A DNA stretch of 45,515 bases from an uncultured Bacteroides sp. (GTDB taxonomy: Bacteria; Bacteroidota; Bacteroidia; Bacteroidales; Bacteroidaceae): contig CALUGY010000013.1 in NCBI GenBank assembly GCA_944320295.1, positions 1 through 45,515 of the forward strand, in the 5' to 3' direction. The translations under genes were made by a program, and so were the position numbers. Positions 34,132 through 42,701 of this stretch are shown here, one piece after another. Every line of letters begins with the position of its first letter. The stretch's first letter is position 1. Below the pieces are notes generated by a model that was given only the letters and a program-made list of their open reading frames with translations, searched no databases and was not told the DNA's origin.

Positions 34132-34911
34132 ATGGAAAAGAAGCTGACACAAAGCACCGCCGGCCATGCGCCGGAACACCGCCCCGTGCCGCAGGACGCG
34201 GCCGCGCGTGCGGAAGAGATACTACGCGAGTTGCAGGGCTACGCCACGCCGGAGAAGCGCGACTTCCTGCCCCGCTTCTTCAAAACGGGCAAGGGGCAGT
34301 ATGGCGAGGGCGACCGCTTCCTCGGCGTGGTGGTACCCCACACGCGCCAAGTGGCCAAGCGGCACAAGGACGAGCCGGCCGAAACCGCCGCCCGCCTGCT
34401 GCAAAGCCCGTGGCACGAGTGCCGCCTGTGCGCCCTGCTGATGCTGGTGGAGCGTTTCAAGCGGGCCGACGAAGCCACGCGCGAGCGGATATGCGCCTTC
34501 TACCTGCACCACACGCAGCGCATCAACAACTGGGATTTGGTAGACCTGTCAGCCCCCTACATCGTGGGCGAGTACTTGGCGGACAAGCCGCGCGACGTGC
34601 TGCGCCGCCTGGCGGAAAGCCCGTCGCTGTGGGAGCAGCGCATCGCCGTGGTGTCCACGCTGACGCTGATCCGTCGGGGCGAACTGGACGATACGTTCCA
34701 ACTGGCCGACTACTTCATCGCCCACCGCCAGCCCATGCACGACCTGATGCAGAAGGCCATAGGCTGGGTGCTGCGCGAGGCAGGCAAACGCGACAAGCAG
34801 GCATTGACGGACTTCCTGCACGGCCACTTGGCGGCCATGCCCCGCACCATGCTGCGCTACGCCATAGAGCGTTTCCCCGATGACGAACGCCGCCATTTCA
34901 TGAAGCGCTGA
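34132..34911 (+). CDS. AlkD-like DNA alkylation repair protein
   Basis: A 259-residue HEAT-repeat protein of the AlkD/AlkC-type glycosylase superfamily, which removes alkylated bases from DNA. Family segments: RFFKTGKGQYGEGDRFLGV and VPHTRQVAKRH near 47-76, RINNWDLVDLSAPYIVG near 130-146, SLWEQRIAVVSTLTLIRRG near 165-183, and HDLMQKAIGWVLREAGKRD near 204-222. The WDLVD and W-E-x-R-x-A motifs line up with the active-site Asp and Arg of AlkD. It is cytoplasmic and divergent from the M28 operon. ruvB, another repair gene, follows after tetrad G, but each has its own promoter. Confidence 0.88.
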   Translation: MEKKLTQSTAGHAPEHRPVPQDAAARAEEILRELQGYATPEKRDFLPRFFKTGKGQYGEGDRFLGVVVPHTRQVAKRHKDEPAETAARLLQSPWHECRLCALLMLVERFKRADEATRERICAFYLHHTQRINNWDLVDLSAPYIVGEYLADKPRDVLRRLAESPSLWEQRIAVVSTLTLIRRGELDDTFQLADYFIAHRQPMHDLMQKAIGWVLREAGKRDKQALTDFLHGHLAAMPRTMLRYAIERFPDDERRHFMKR

Positions 34912-34950
34912 CGCACGGCCTTCCAAGCGGCCATATATGGGGTGTTTGCT

Positions 34951-35030
34951 CCCGACGCATTGCGCGTTTGCTCCGGACATGTTGCGCCCGTGCTCCGTAC
35001 ACGTTGCGGCCACGCTCGCAACGCGTTGCG
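34951..35030 (+). repeat. 22-bp palindrome tetrad, array G
   Basis: Units start at 34951, 34973, 34995 and 35017: CCCGACGCATTGCG, CCGGACATGTTGCG, CCGTACACGTTGCG and CGCAACGCGTTGCG. The first unit is the only one of 32 that breaks the ACRYGT core. Confidence 0.88.
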
Positions 35031-35111
35031 CCTAAACACTCAATATTAGAGAATTACAAGCACCGTACGCAACGGCATTTCTCCCCGCCCGTGCAATTGC
35101 CGGGGCAAGGC

Positions 35112-35143
35112 TTTGGGGCTTTTCCCGCTTTTTCGTAATTTTG
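35112..35143 (+). promoter_or_regulatory. Promoter of ruvB
   Basis: TTTG (35112-35115) and TAATTTTG (35136-35143) are 20 bases apart. The leader to ATG 35195 is about 45 bases. Confidence 0.65.
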
Positions 35144-35194
35144 TACGCCCTGCCACCCGACAAGCACGGACGCGGGGCACGCAACACTTGCTTT

Positions 35195-36229
35195 ATGGAA
35201 CAAGAAAACTTCGACATACGCAACCAGCAGCCGCTCACCGGGCGGGAGCGTGACTTCGAGAACGTCCTCCGGCCCCTGCGCTTCGAGGACTTCAGCGGAC
35301 AAGACAAGGTGGTGGACAACCTGCGCATCTTTGTCAAGGCTGCACGCCTCCGGGGCGAGGCGCTGGACCACGTGCTGCTGCACGGCCCTCCCGGACTGGG
35401 CAAGACCACCCTCTCGAACATCATCGCCAACGAGCTGGGCGTGGGCTTCAAAATCACCAGCGGCCCCGTGCTCGACAAGCCGGGCGACCTGGCCGGCATA
35501 CTGACCAGCCTGGAGCCGAACGACGTGCTGTTCATCGACGAAATCCATCGCCTCTCGCCCGTGGTCGAGGAGTACCTCTACTCGGCCATGGAAGACTACC
35601 GGATAGACATCATGATAGACAAAGGCCCGTCGGCACGCAGCATCCAGATAGACCTGAACCCCTTCACACTAGTGGGAGCCACCACGCGCAGCGGACTGCT
35701 GACAGCTCCCCTGCGGGCACGCTTCGGCATCAACCTGCACCTGGAGTATTACGACAACGAAGTACTGGGAGGCATCATCCTCCGCTCCGCCGGCATACTC
35801 GACGTACCCTGCTCCAACCGGGCCGCCGCCGAGATAGCCTCGCGCAGCCGGGGCACGCCGCGCATAGCCAACGCCTTGCTGCGCCGCGTGCGCGACTTTG
35901 CCCAAGTGAAAGGCTCCGGCAGCATAGACACGGAGATAGCCAAGTTCGCCCTCGAAGCGCTCAACATAGACCGCTACGGGCTGGACGAGATAGACAACAA
36001 GATACTCTGCACCCTCATCGACAAGTTCAAGGGAGGCCCCGTGGGACTGACCACCATAGCCACCGCCCTGGGCGAAGACCCCGGCACCATCGAGGAGGTG
36101 TACGAGCCGTTCCTTATCAAGGAAGGCTTCATCAAGCGCACACCGCGCGGGCGCGAGGTCACGGAACTTGCCTACCGCCATCTGGGCCGCAACCGCTACG
36201 ACGCGCAGCGTGACCTGTTCGGCAACTGA
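35195..36229 (+). CDS. ruvB: Holliday junction branch-migration helicase RuvB
   Basis: A 344-residue AAA+ motor that drives Holliday-junction branch migration with RuvA during recombination repair. Walker A is [11 protein letters not shown], Walker B is [11 protein letters not shown], sensor 1 is [18 protein letters not shown], and the C-terminal winged-helix domain has [12 protein letters not shown] and [15 protein letters not shown]. Length and order are normal. ATG 35195 is used because the promoter lies inside the longer frame starting at 35141. A terminator follows 32 bases after the stop. Confidence 0.97.
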   Translation: MEQENFDIRNQQPLTGRERDFENVLRPLRFEDFSGQDKVVDNLRIFVKAARLRGEALDHVLLHGPPGLGKTTLSNIIANELGVGFKITSGPVLDKPGDLAGILTSLEPNDVLFIDEIHRLSPVVEEYLYSAMEDYRIDIMIDKGPSARSIQIDLNPFTLVGATTRSGLLTAPLRARFGINLHLEYYDNEVLGGIILRSAGILDVPCSNRAAAEIASRSRGTPRIANALLRRVRDFAQVKGSGSIDTEIAKFALEALNIDRYGLDEIDNKILCTLIDKFKGGPVGLTTIATALGEDPGTIEEVYEPFLIKEGFIKRTPRGREVTELAYRHLGRNRYDAQRDLFGN

Positions 36230-36261
36230 CGGTGCGGGGAAGGCCATTGCAAACATGCATG

Positions 36262-36293
36262 AAGCGGGATTCCTGTGCGGGTCCCGCTTTTTT
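36262..36293 (+). terminator. Rho-independent terminator of ruvB
   Basis: AAGCGGGA (36262-36269) pairs with TCCCGCTT (36282-36289), with a 12-base loop, followed by a T-run to 36293. Confidence 0.85.
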
Positions 36294-36349
36294 CATGCCC
36301 GTATTCTTATGTTTTGCAGCCTGCAAGCGATTTTTTCTTACAAGAAACG

Positions 36350-36380
36350 TTGCTTTTCCGGCACACTATCCGTACATTTG
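36350..36380 (+). promoter_or_regulatory. Promoter of the structured RNA
   Basis: TTGC (36350-36353) and TACATTTG (36373-36380) are 19 bases apart. It lies after the ruvB terminator, so a new transcript starts near 36386. Confidence 0.6.
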
Positions 36381-36385
36381 CATAT

Positions 36386-36690
36386 CCCATGCCGATTGCC
36401 CCGCCTGTGCGGGGCGGTTGGGTGGGATGACATATGGAAAGAAGGCGTTTACTTGACGCCTTGTCTTTGGCTCTTTAAAACTTCGCACCTTTTAATCTCT
36501 GTCAAAGAACAAGGCAACGGTAGATGCCTGCGGGATATGCTTATAGCCGTTCCATGCCCCACATGCGGGGTGTGGAAACAAGTTATATACATATCGGCGT
36601 GGGCTTCTGCGTTGCTCGTTCTACAGAGATGGGCAACGCGAAGGCCTTAAAGAGCGGGACGAGTGACAGGTACAGATTCCCGCGCTTTTT
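36386..36690 (+). ncRNA. Candidate structured RNA or long leader of the next gene
   Basis: About 305 bases between a promoter and a terminator with no convincing reading frame. Visible hairpins: a long one at about 36381-36436, with outer CATAT/ATATG and inner GCCCCGC/GCGGGGC; AAGGCGT/ACGCCTT near 36440-36463; TCCATGCCCC/GCGGGGTGTGGA near 36552-36577; and GCGTTGC/GCAACGC near 36609-36640. GCATATCCC (36380-36388) can also pair with GGGATATGC (36532-36540), which competes with the first hairpin. It lacks the conserved cores I would expect for RNase P RNA, tmRNA or SRP RNA. Because the next start codon is only about 80 bases after the terminator, it could be an attenuator leader. Confidence 0.5.
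36649..36690 (+). terminator. Terminator (or attenuator) ending the structured RNA
   Basis: AAAGAGCGGGA (36649-36659) pairs with TCCCGCGCTTT (36678-36688) with one mismatch, followed by T to 36690 and CTTTA. Confidence 0.75.
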
Positions 36691-36768
36691 CTTTATATGC
36701 CGTTCACATCTCAGAAACAACGTAACCGCCCGCCTTGGGGAGTCTGCACGGGCACAACCCATACTGCC

Positions 36769-37038
36769 ATGAGCCACGTAATACGCTTTATGGATGCCGC
36801 GCTCCCCTCGTTTGAAGGCCGGATAACGGACTTGTTCTTCTCCTTCGTCCAGTCGGACAAATCCCTGATGAAACAGTATCTCGACACGGTAGCCGCCACG
36901 GGCGACCTGCGCGTGGTCAACAGCCAGATTGCGCAAAGGCTTTGCGAACGTTTCGGCCTCAACAACACGGGCACCCGCAACAGCGAACCGGAAAGCAGCC
37001 TTATACAGTCGTACTCGGAGCTGGAGAACAAGAAGTAA
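36769..37038 (+). CDS. Small uncharacterised protein
   Basis: An 89-residue protein beginning MSHVIRFMDAALPSFEGR. I do not recognise a family. It is probably helical, without signal peptide or membrane segment, and has a polar C-terminal third (SEPESSLIQSYSELENKK). ATG 36769 is preferred over the in-frame ATG 36697, which lies just after the terminator and would add a low-complexity leader. Base composition is like the rest of the chromosome. The upstream structured RNA may regulate it. Confidence 0.6.
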   Translation: MSHVIRFMDAALPSFEGRITDLFFSFVQSDKSLMKQYLDTVAATGDLRVVNSQIAQRLCERFGLNNTGTRNSEPESSLIQSYSELENKK

Positions 37039-37156
37039 AGTCCGGACATACCGGCCTTATCATCCCAACCTCCCTGCGATTCGTCGATGGGGAACTAACC
37101 GATATTGCCAAATAGCTACGGAATTTATTTACTAACCATTCAAAACAAACAAGATT

Positions 37157-37489
37157 ATGAAACGAATCAGTACCGAAAGAATCTTCGTGGGCGGACTTGT
37201 GGTAAGTGCGGCCATCTTCCTGATGATTTTGCTTTTACAGCTATTAATAATTGCATATAGCGATGACCCAACAAGTATGAAAGAGGGACTAACATTCACC
37301 ATCTTCGGACTAATTTTCGGAAGTCCGGCCTGCGGTTTGTTCTGCATGTTCGTACTCGAGTTATTCGGGAAGCAAGAGGAATCTGTCATCAAGAAGGAGG
37401 CACCCAAAGAACGGGTAGTCTACGTAGTGGATAACAAGGAGAAAGGACCAAAAGAAACAGAAGATGCCAGCCGCTACATGCCACGTTAA
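37157..37489 (+). CDS. Small uncharacterised two-helix membrane protein
   Basis: A 110-residue protein with two strongly hydrophobic segments (about 11-32 and 46-70) and a charged cytoplasmic tail (ESVIKKEAPKERVVYVV, then lysine-rich). I recognise no family. The gene is visibly A/T-richer than its neighbours. The next gene begins 18 bases downstream, so the two are likely co-transcribed. Confidence 0.65.
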   Translation: MKRISTERIFVGGLVVSAAIFLMILLLQLLIIAYSDDPTSMKEGLTFTIFGLIFGSPACGLFCMFVLELFGKQEESVIKKEAPKERVVYVVDNKEKGPKETEDASRYMPR

Positions 37490-37507
37490 AACAAAAGAAA
37501 ATCGAAT

Positions 37508-38620
37508 ATGGGTAATATAAAAAAGGCGAGTGTGGAAGCCATAAAAGCGATAAGAAACGCGAAGCTGGCTTCCACGATATCGGAAGAAACAGTAAACGAA
37601 ATAAAGGAGGCCCACCAACGCTTCACGCAAAAAAGCAAAAGCCAGCCGAAACGGGAAAGCATCGTCAACCGAAGGCAAACCCAAAGGGAGGAAACGCAGA
37701 CGTACTATTATACCGAAAAACGTCCGCATTCCCGCCCGTCCGATAAGATGCTTCTCTTGTGGTTGTATTTGTCGCTCGTCGTTATCTTGCTCATCATTGC
37801 GGGAGTCGGCTTCTGGAAGAAAGCGAATCCCCATACGGAGGTCGATACTGCCGAATCTATAATAAATAGCAACGGGCAGCTCACCACAGAGTTCCAACTG
37901 CCCGTGCGCTTGCTTTGCGAAGGAGACATGGTAGGGTTTCCTATCAAAATGGATATCATCATAGACCAAGACCGCAAGATAAGCGGCACGTACACCAACG
38001 TGAAGTATGACATAGACTTTACATTGACAGGCTGGTGGCATAAAGACAACACATTAGATATTGCGGCCAAAAACGCAGAAACCACATGCTATTTCCATCT
38101 GAAACCTGAAGACGGTAACCTGATTACAGGATACGGGCAGGCCGACCGCAATGAAAAGAAAAAGAGCGTATGCATGACCTTCAAGGAGAAATCCGATGAC
38201 GTTTCCCCCTTGACCCATGCAAACTCTTCGGAAAGCTACGATCTGGAACGCTATCATAATTCCCGCTATGGCTTCAACATCGCCTACCCTACATCTTTCA
38301 ACGATGTACAAGAAAACATGGATGGAAACGGAGCTATCTTTAGGAGAGATGAAGACACTTATCTGAGCGCATATGGAGATACCATAGATGTCACACTCAA
38401 AGAAAGGTACGAACTATACAAAAACAGATTCGCAGTACTATACAGCCGGCTAAATGGCAACTGGTTCGTCATTGAGGGTTATATAGGCGACAAGTTTTTC
38501 TACTGGAAAACCGTGCGAACTAAGGATTCATTCGTCACAGCAGTTCTTCATTACAGAAGCGAGGAAGAAAAATACTTCTCGCCAATCATCACAGAGATTT
38601 TCGAGAAGTTCCCCAAATGA
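37508..38620 (+). CDS. Uncharacterised single-pass membrane protein
   Basis: A 370-residue protein. A basic, helical N-terminal cytoplasmic region (about 1-78) is followed by one membrane helix (about 80-99, MLLLWLYLSLVVILLIIAGV). The external part has a beta-rich domain (about 125-225, with MDIIIDQDRKISGTYTNVKY) and a C-terminal domain beginning YHNSRYGFNIAYPTSF, which resembles the PsbP-like YGF-x-YP modules of Bacteroides surface proteins. No catalytic motif is seen. A/T-rich composition and odd codon use suggest later acquisition together with the preceding gene. Confidence 0.65.
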   Translation: MGNIKKASVEAIKAIRNAKLASTISEETVNEIKEAHQRFTQKSKSQPKRESIVNRRQTQREETQTYYYTEKRPHSRPSDKMLLLWLYLSLVVILLIIAGVGFWKKANPHTEVDTAESIINSNGQLTTEFQLPVRLLCEGDMVGFPIKMDIIIDQDRKISGTYTNVKYDIDFTLTGWWHKDNTLDIAAKNAETTCYFHLKPEDGNLITGYGQADRNEKKKSVCMTFKEKSDDVSPLTHANSSESYDLERYHNSRYGFNIAYPTSFNDVQENMDGNGAIFRRDEDTYLSAYGDTIDVTLKERYELYKNRFAVLYSRLNGNWFVIEGYIGDKFFYWKTVRTKDSFVTAVLHYRSEEEKYFSPIITEIFEKFPK

Positions 38621-38700
38621 CAGGAGGTGTTTCATTCCAAAGGAGAAGGCCGAGACATTCTTTTGGGGTGCAAATGCACTCCGAACCACCGATAAATCCG

Positions 38701-38708
38701 TATCTTTG
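38701..38708 (+). promoter_or_regulatory. Possible -7 element upstream of the flippase gene
   Basis: TATCTTTG, about 190 bases before the flippase ATG, with the inverted repeat at 38766-38841 in between. The -33 region is weak. Confidence 0.35.
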
Positions 38709-38765
38709 CCGCATCGTTAACGAACGAGGGTGTAGCAAAACGAACCGCCCCTGTCCTTTTACCCC

Positions 38766-38841
38766 GTCATCCTGAGCAACGCGAAGGATCTCCTGTTTGC
38801 CCCTTACCGCCGGGAGATGCTTCACATACGTTCAGCATGAC
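38766..38841 (+). repeat. Imperfect inverted repeat of the CATCCTGAG type
   Basis: The left arm GTCATCCTGAGC with AAGGATCTCC mirrors the right arm GGGAGATGCTT with GTTCAGCATGAC. This intergenic repeat type occurs in many bacterial genomes; its role is unknown. As RNA it would form one long hairpin in the flippase leader. Confidence 0.65.
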
Positions 38842-38897
38842 AAGATAATAGGCATTTCCGGTCTTGATGCACCTTCCGTTAAAAAACAACGAAAGAT

Positions 38898-40361
38898 ATG
38901 GCAAACCTCAAGTCATTGGCCAAAGATACCGCCATCTACGGGCTGAGCAGCATAGTGGGACGTTTCCTGAACTACCTGCTGGTACCCGTCTACACCATGG
39001 CCATGAGCGCGCAATCGGGCGGCTACGGCGTGGTGACGAACATTTACGCATGGGTGGCGCTGCTGCTCGTGCTGTTGACATTCGGCATGGAGACTGGTTT
39101 CTTCCGCTTCGCGAACAAGGAGGAGGAAGACCCGCGCCGCGTCTACTCCACCACGCTGCTTGCCGTGGGCGGGGTTTCCGTTGTGTTTCTGTTGCTCGGA
39201 CTAGCATTCCTGCCCCTTGTGGCGGGGTGGCTGGGTTATGGGGAACACCCGTGGTACGTGGGCATGATGATGATTGTGGTGGCCATGGACGCGTTGCAAA
39301 GCATCCCCTTCGCTTATCTGCGCTACCGGCGGAAGCCCCTGCGGTTTGCCGCGCTCAAGCTGCTGTTCATCGCGCTGAACATTGCGCTGAACCTCGTCTA
39401 CTATGTGGCAATGGACGGGGACGACGTGTTCTTCGCCTTCCTGTTCAACTTGGTATGCACCTCGACGGTCATGCTGTGCATGATGCCTGAACTGCGGGCG
39501 GCCTTCCCGCTCGTACTGGACCGCGCCCAGCTGTGTCGCATGGTGGGCTACTGCCTGCCGCTGCTGGTACTGGGCATTGCCGGCATACTGAACCAAGTGG
39601 CCGACAAAATCATTTTCCCTTACGTCTATCCCGAAACCAAGGGCGATGCCGCCGTGCAGCTGGGCATCTACGGGGCGGCCAGCAAGATAGCCATGATCAT
39701 GGCCATGCTTACCCAGGCCTTCCGCTATGCCTATGAGCCGTTCGTGTTCGGCAAGAGCCGGGACAAGGATAACCGCACGATGTATGCGCAGGCCATGAAG
39801 TACTTTATCATCTTCACGCTACTGGCGTTCCTGGCCGTGATGTTCTACATGGATGTCCTGAAATACCTGATAGGGCGGGGCTACTGGGAAGGGTTGGACG
39901 TAGTGCCCATTGTGATGGCGGCGGAAATATTCATGGGTGTGTACTTCAACCTGTCGTTCTGGTACAAGCTGAACGATGAGACGCGCTGGGGAGCCGTATT
40001 CTCGCTGGCAGGATGTGCGGTGCTGGTGGCGGTGAATATCATAGGCGTGCCGCACTACGGCTACATGGCTTGTGCGTGGGGTGGCTTCGCGGGATATGGC
40101 ACGGCCATGCTGCTGTCGTACATCGTAGGCAGGAAGCGTTACCCCATCCCCTACGACCTGCGCTCCATAGCCCTGTACATGGTGCTGGCAGCCGCCCTGT
40201 ATGCGGCGGGGATGCTGGTCCCCATAGACCATGTGGCCCTTAGGCTGGCATGGCGCACATTGCTGCTTGCCGTGTTCGTCCTCGTGGTGGTGAGGCGCGA
40301 CCTTCCTGCCTTGGGGCAGACCATCGCCAGGCGACTCCGTCCGAACCGCAAGAACATTTAA
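38898..40361 (+). CDS. Oligosaccharide flippase family (Wzx/MOP) membrane protein
   Basis: A 487-residue inner-membrane protein with about 12-14 helices, of the polysaccharide-export MOP superfamily. The N-terminus LAKDTAIYGLSSIVGRFLNY followed by LLVPVYTMAMS is the typical first-helix motif. Members flip lipid-linked sugars from the cytoplasmic to the periplasmic face. No glycosyltransferase cluster adjoins it, so it is a stand-alone flippase with unknown substrate. The S46 peptidase gene begins nine bases after its stop and may be co-transcribed. Confidence 0.88.
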   Translation: MANLKSLAKDTAIYGLSSIVGRFLNYLLVPVYTMAMSAQSGGYGVVTNIYAWVALLLVLLTFGMETGFFRFANKEEEDPRRVYSTTLLAVGGVSVVFLLLGLAFLPLVAGWLGYGEHPWYVGMMMIVVAMDALQSIPFAYLRYRRKPLRFAALKLLFIALNIALNLVYYVAMDGDDVFFAFLFNLVCTSTVMLCMMPELRAAFPLVLDRAQLCRMVGYCLPLLVLGIAGILNQVADKIIFPYVYPETKGDAAVQLGIYGAASKIAMIMAMLTQAFRYAYEPFVFGKSRDKDNRTMYAQAMKYFIIFTLLAFLAVMFYMDVLKYLIGRGYWEGLDVVPIVMAAEIFMGVYFNLSFWYKLNDETRWGAVFSLAGCAVLVAVNIIGVPHYGYMACAWGGFAGYGTAMLLSYIVGRKRYPIPYDLRSIALYMVLAAALYAAGMLVPIDHVALRLAWRTLLLAVFVLVVVRRDLPALGQTIARRLRPNRKNI

Positions 40362-40370
40362 ACCCGACAT

Positions 40371-42539
40371 ATGCATATGAAGAATCCATGCTGTTTGCAG
40401 AGGGGCCTCACGCTCCTGCTGTGCCTGGGCATGCTGGCACCCGTGATGGCCGACGAAGGCATGTGGATGCCCGGCAACCTGGGCAAAAGCGCACGTCGCA
40501 CCATGAAGGAACTGGGCATGAAGCTCTCGCCGAAAGAACTGTACCACCCCCGCAGGCCGTCGCTGAAGGATGCCGTGGTGAGCTTCGGAGGCTTCTGTTC
40601 GGGTGTGGTGGTGAGCGACGACGGGCTGGTGCTTACGAATCATCATTGCGGATTTGACTGCATAGCCCAGCACTCCACCTTGGAGCACGACTATCTGACC
40701 ACGGGCTTTGCCGCCCGCACCCGGGCCGAGGAACTTCCCAACCCCGGACTGTACGTCCGTTTCCTCGTTGAGCAGAAGGACGTGACCCGCCGCGTGCTCC
40801 GCGCCGTGACGCCTGGCATGAGCGAAGAGGCCCGTACCGCTGCCGTCGACTCCGTTTGCCTGGCCATAGAGGACGAGGTGGTGAGACACGACTCTACCCT
40901 GGTGGCCATGGTGGACAGTTACTACGGAGGCAATGAATACTGGCTGTCGACCTACAGAGACTATGATGACGTGCGCCTCGTGTTCGCACCCCCATCAGCC
41001 GTAGGCAAGTTCGGATGGGACAGAGACAACTGGGCCTGGCCGCGCCACACAGGTGACTTTGCCGTATTCCGCATCTATGCCCGGCCGGGCGACAATATGC
41101 CCGCGCCCTACTCACCCGCCAACGTACCCTACCATCCTGCGCGGGCGGCCCGTGTCTCACTCGACGGGTTGGAGAATGGCGAGGTGTGCATGACCATGGG
41201 CTACCCCGGACAGACGGGCCGCAGACTCTCGTCGTTCGCCATAGACGAGGCCTTGCGCTGTACCAATGCCGCGCAGACCGACATGCGCCGCGCCAAGCTG
41301 GCCATCTGGAAAAGGCAGATGGAGCGGAGCGACAGCATACGGCTGAAGTATGCCGTGAAATACAACGAAAGCTCTAACTACTACAAGCACAGCATAGGAA
41401 TGGCCGAGGGCGCGCGCCGCACACACCTGTTGGAAAAGAAGCGCGCCCAGGAACGCCGACTGGCACAATGGCTGCGCCTGCACCCCGGGGAAGGCATATC
41501 CCCCTCGTTCATGGCCGACCTGGAACTGGCCTACCGCTCGCGTGCGGACATCGCCCATGCGCAGGCATACCTGTCCGAAGCCTTCTTCAACGGGCCGGAG
41601 CTGTTGCAACTGGCCATGGGACTACTGAGCTTCGACCCCGGAGCGGGCCAGGAAAGCGTGGCGGCACAGCTGGAAAGCCTGGCGGAAATGTACGCCAACC
41701 TCGACCCGGACATAGACCGGGAGGTGTTTGCCGCCCTGCTGAAGGACTACCGGAGCCATGTGGCAGACGGTTTCCTGCCCGACATGTACCAGGTCATAGA
41801 CCGTCGTCATCAGGGCGACACTCGCGCCTTTGCCGACAGCCTGTACCGGGCCACCCGGATTACCGACCCAGCCGTGCTGGCCCGCCTTGCCCAGCCGGAG
41901 GATACCACCTTCAACCTGTATGACGACCCGGCCGTATCCCTGGCCATCGACCTCCTGTCCAAATACTTCGAGATAAGCTTTGAGGGACAGGAAGCATCGG
42001 CACGGATACAGCGCGGGGAACGGCTCTACGACCAGGCCATGCGCCGCATGGGACGGTTGGAGCCGGCATATCCCGACGCCAACGCCACGTTCCGGTTGAG
42101 TTTCGGCACGGTGCGGGGATACTCCCCGGCAGACGGGGTGGACTACGCATCACGCACCACAGCCCGGGGCATACTGGAGAAGGCACGGGCTTACAAGGAT
42201 GACCCGGACTTCTCGCTCCCCGACTCGCTGGCCCTCCTGCTGCAATCCCCCCCGCCCGCGCCTTATGCCGGGCGGGACGGACAACTGCCCGTATGCCTGC
42301 TCACCACGAACGACATTACTGGTGGGAACTCGGGTAGTGCCATGTTCAACGCCGAGGGCGAGGTAGTGGGCCTGGCCTTCGATGGCAATTGGGAGGGAAT
42401 CCCGGGCGACTATGCCTACGACCCATTGCGCCAGCGCACCATAGGGGTCGACATCCGCTACATGCTTTTCATCATCAAGGAATACATGGGTGCCGCGTGG
42501 CTGGCCGACGAGATGTTGGCCGGCGGCACTTCGCGCTAA
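40371..42539 (+). CDS. S46 family dipeptidyl-peptidase, DPP7-type
   Basis: A 722-residue exported serine peptidase that cleaves dipeptides from peptide N-termini, important for amino-acid-using Bacteroidetes. The signal peptide ends near PVMA (about 27); ATG 40377 is an equally possible start. Catalytic His in GLVLTNHHCGFDC (near 91), Asp in WAWPRHTGDFAVF and Ser654 in ITGGNSGSAMF. The residue 18 after Ser654 is Gly (LAFDGNWEG), as in DPP7, which prefers hydrophobic P1 residues; DPP11, specific for Asp/Glu, has Arg there. So a DPP7-type specificity is expected. Confidence 0.93.
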   Translation: MHMKNPCCLQRGLTLLLCLGMLAPVMADEGMWMPGNLGKSARRTMKELGMKLSPKELYHPRRPSLKDAVVSFGGFCSGVVVSDDGLVLTNHHCGFDCIAQHSTLEHDYLTTGFAARTRAEELPNPGLYVRFLVEQKDVTRRVLRAVTPGMSEEARTAAVDSVCLAIEDEVVRHDSTLVAMVDSYYGGNEYWLSTYRDYDDVRLVFAPPSAVGKFGWDRDNWAWPRHTGDFAVFRIYARPGDNMPAPYSPANVPYHPARAARVSLDGLENGEVCMTMGYPGQTGRRLSSFAIDEALRCTNAAQTDMRRAKLAIWKRQMERSDSIRLKYAVKYNESSNYYKHSIGMAEGARRTHLLEKKRAQERRLAQWLRLHPGEGISPSFMADLELAYRSRADIAHAQAYLSEAFFNGPELLQLAMGLLSFDPGAGQESVAAQLESLAEMYANLDPDIDREVFAALLKDYRSHVADGFLPDMYQVIDRRHQGDTRAFADSLYRATRITDPAVLARLAQPEDTTFNLYDDPAVSLAIDLLSKYFEISFEGQEASARIQRGERLYDQAMRRMGRLEPAYPDANATFRLSFGTVRGYSPADGVDYASRTTARGILEKARAYKDDPDFSLPDSLALLLQSPPPAPYAGRDGQLPVCLLTTNDITGGNSGSAMFNAEGEVVGLAFDGNWEGIPGDYAYDPLRQRTIGVDIRYMLFIIKEYMGAAWLADEMLAGGTSR

Positions 42540-42565
42540 CCACCCTATTATATAAAGGAAAAGAG

Positions 42566-42645
42566 CGGAACACGTTGCGGGTTTACTCCGAACGTGTTCC
42601 GCTCCTGCTCGCAACGTGTTGCGCCCGCGCTCCGTACGCGTTGCG
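42566..42645 (+). repeat. 22-bp palindrome tetrad, array H
   Basis: Units start at 42566, 42588, 42610 and 42632: CGGAACACGTTGCG, CCGAACGTGTTCCG, CGCAACGTGTTGCG and CCGTACGCGTTGCG. It sits between convergent genes. Confidence 0.9.
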
Positions 42646-42662
42646 AATAAACGGCTCATGCA

Positions 42663-42691
42663 AGCCCCTGTAACAGGAGAGTTACAAGGGC
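42663..42691. terminator. Inverted repeat between convergent S46 and carB genes
   Basis: AGCCCCTGTAAC pairs with GTTACAAGGGCT with one mismatch and a short loop. No T-run follows on either strand, so it is a weak terminator candidate. Confidence 0.35.
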
Positions 42692-42701
42692 TGTATGCCA
42701 A

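Noticed and set aside
36386-36690. RNase P RNA, tmRNA, SRP RNA or 6S RNA at this site
   Set aside because: I could not find the conserved cores of the first three, nor the closing stem between 5' and 3' ends expected of 6S RNA.
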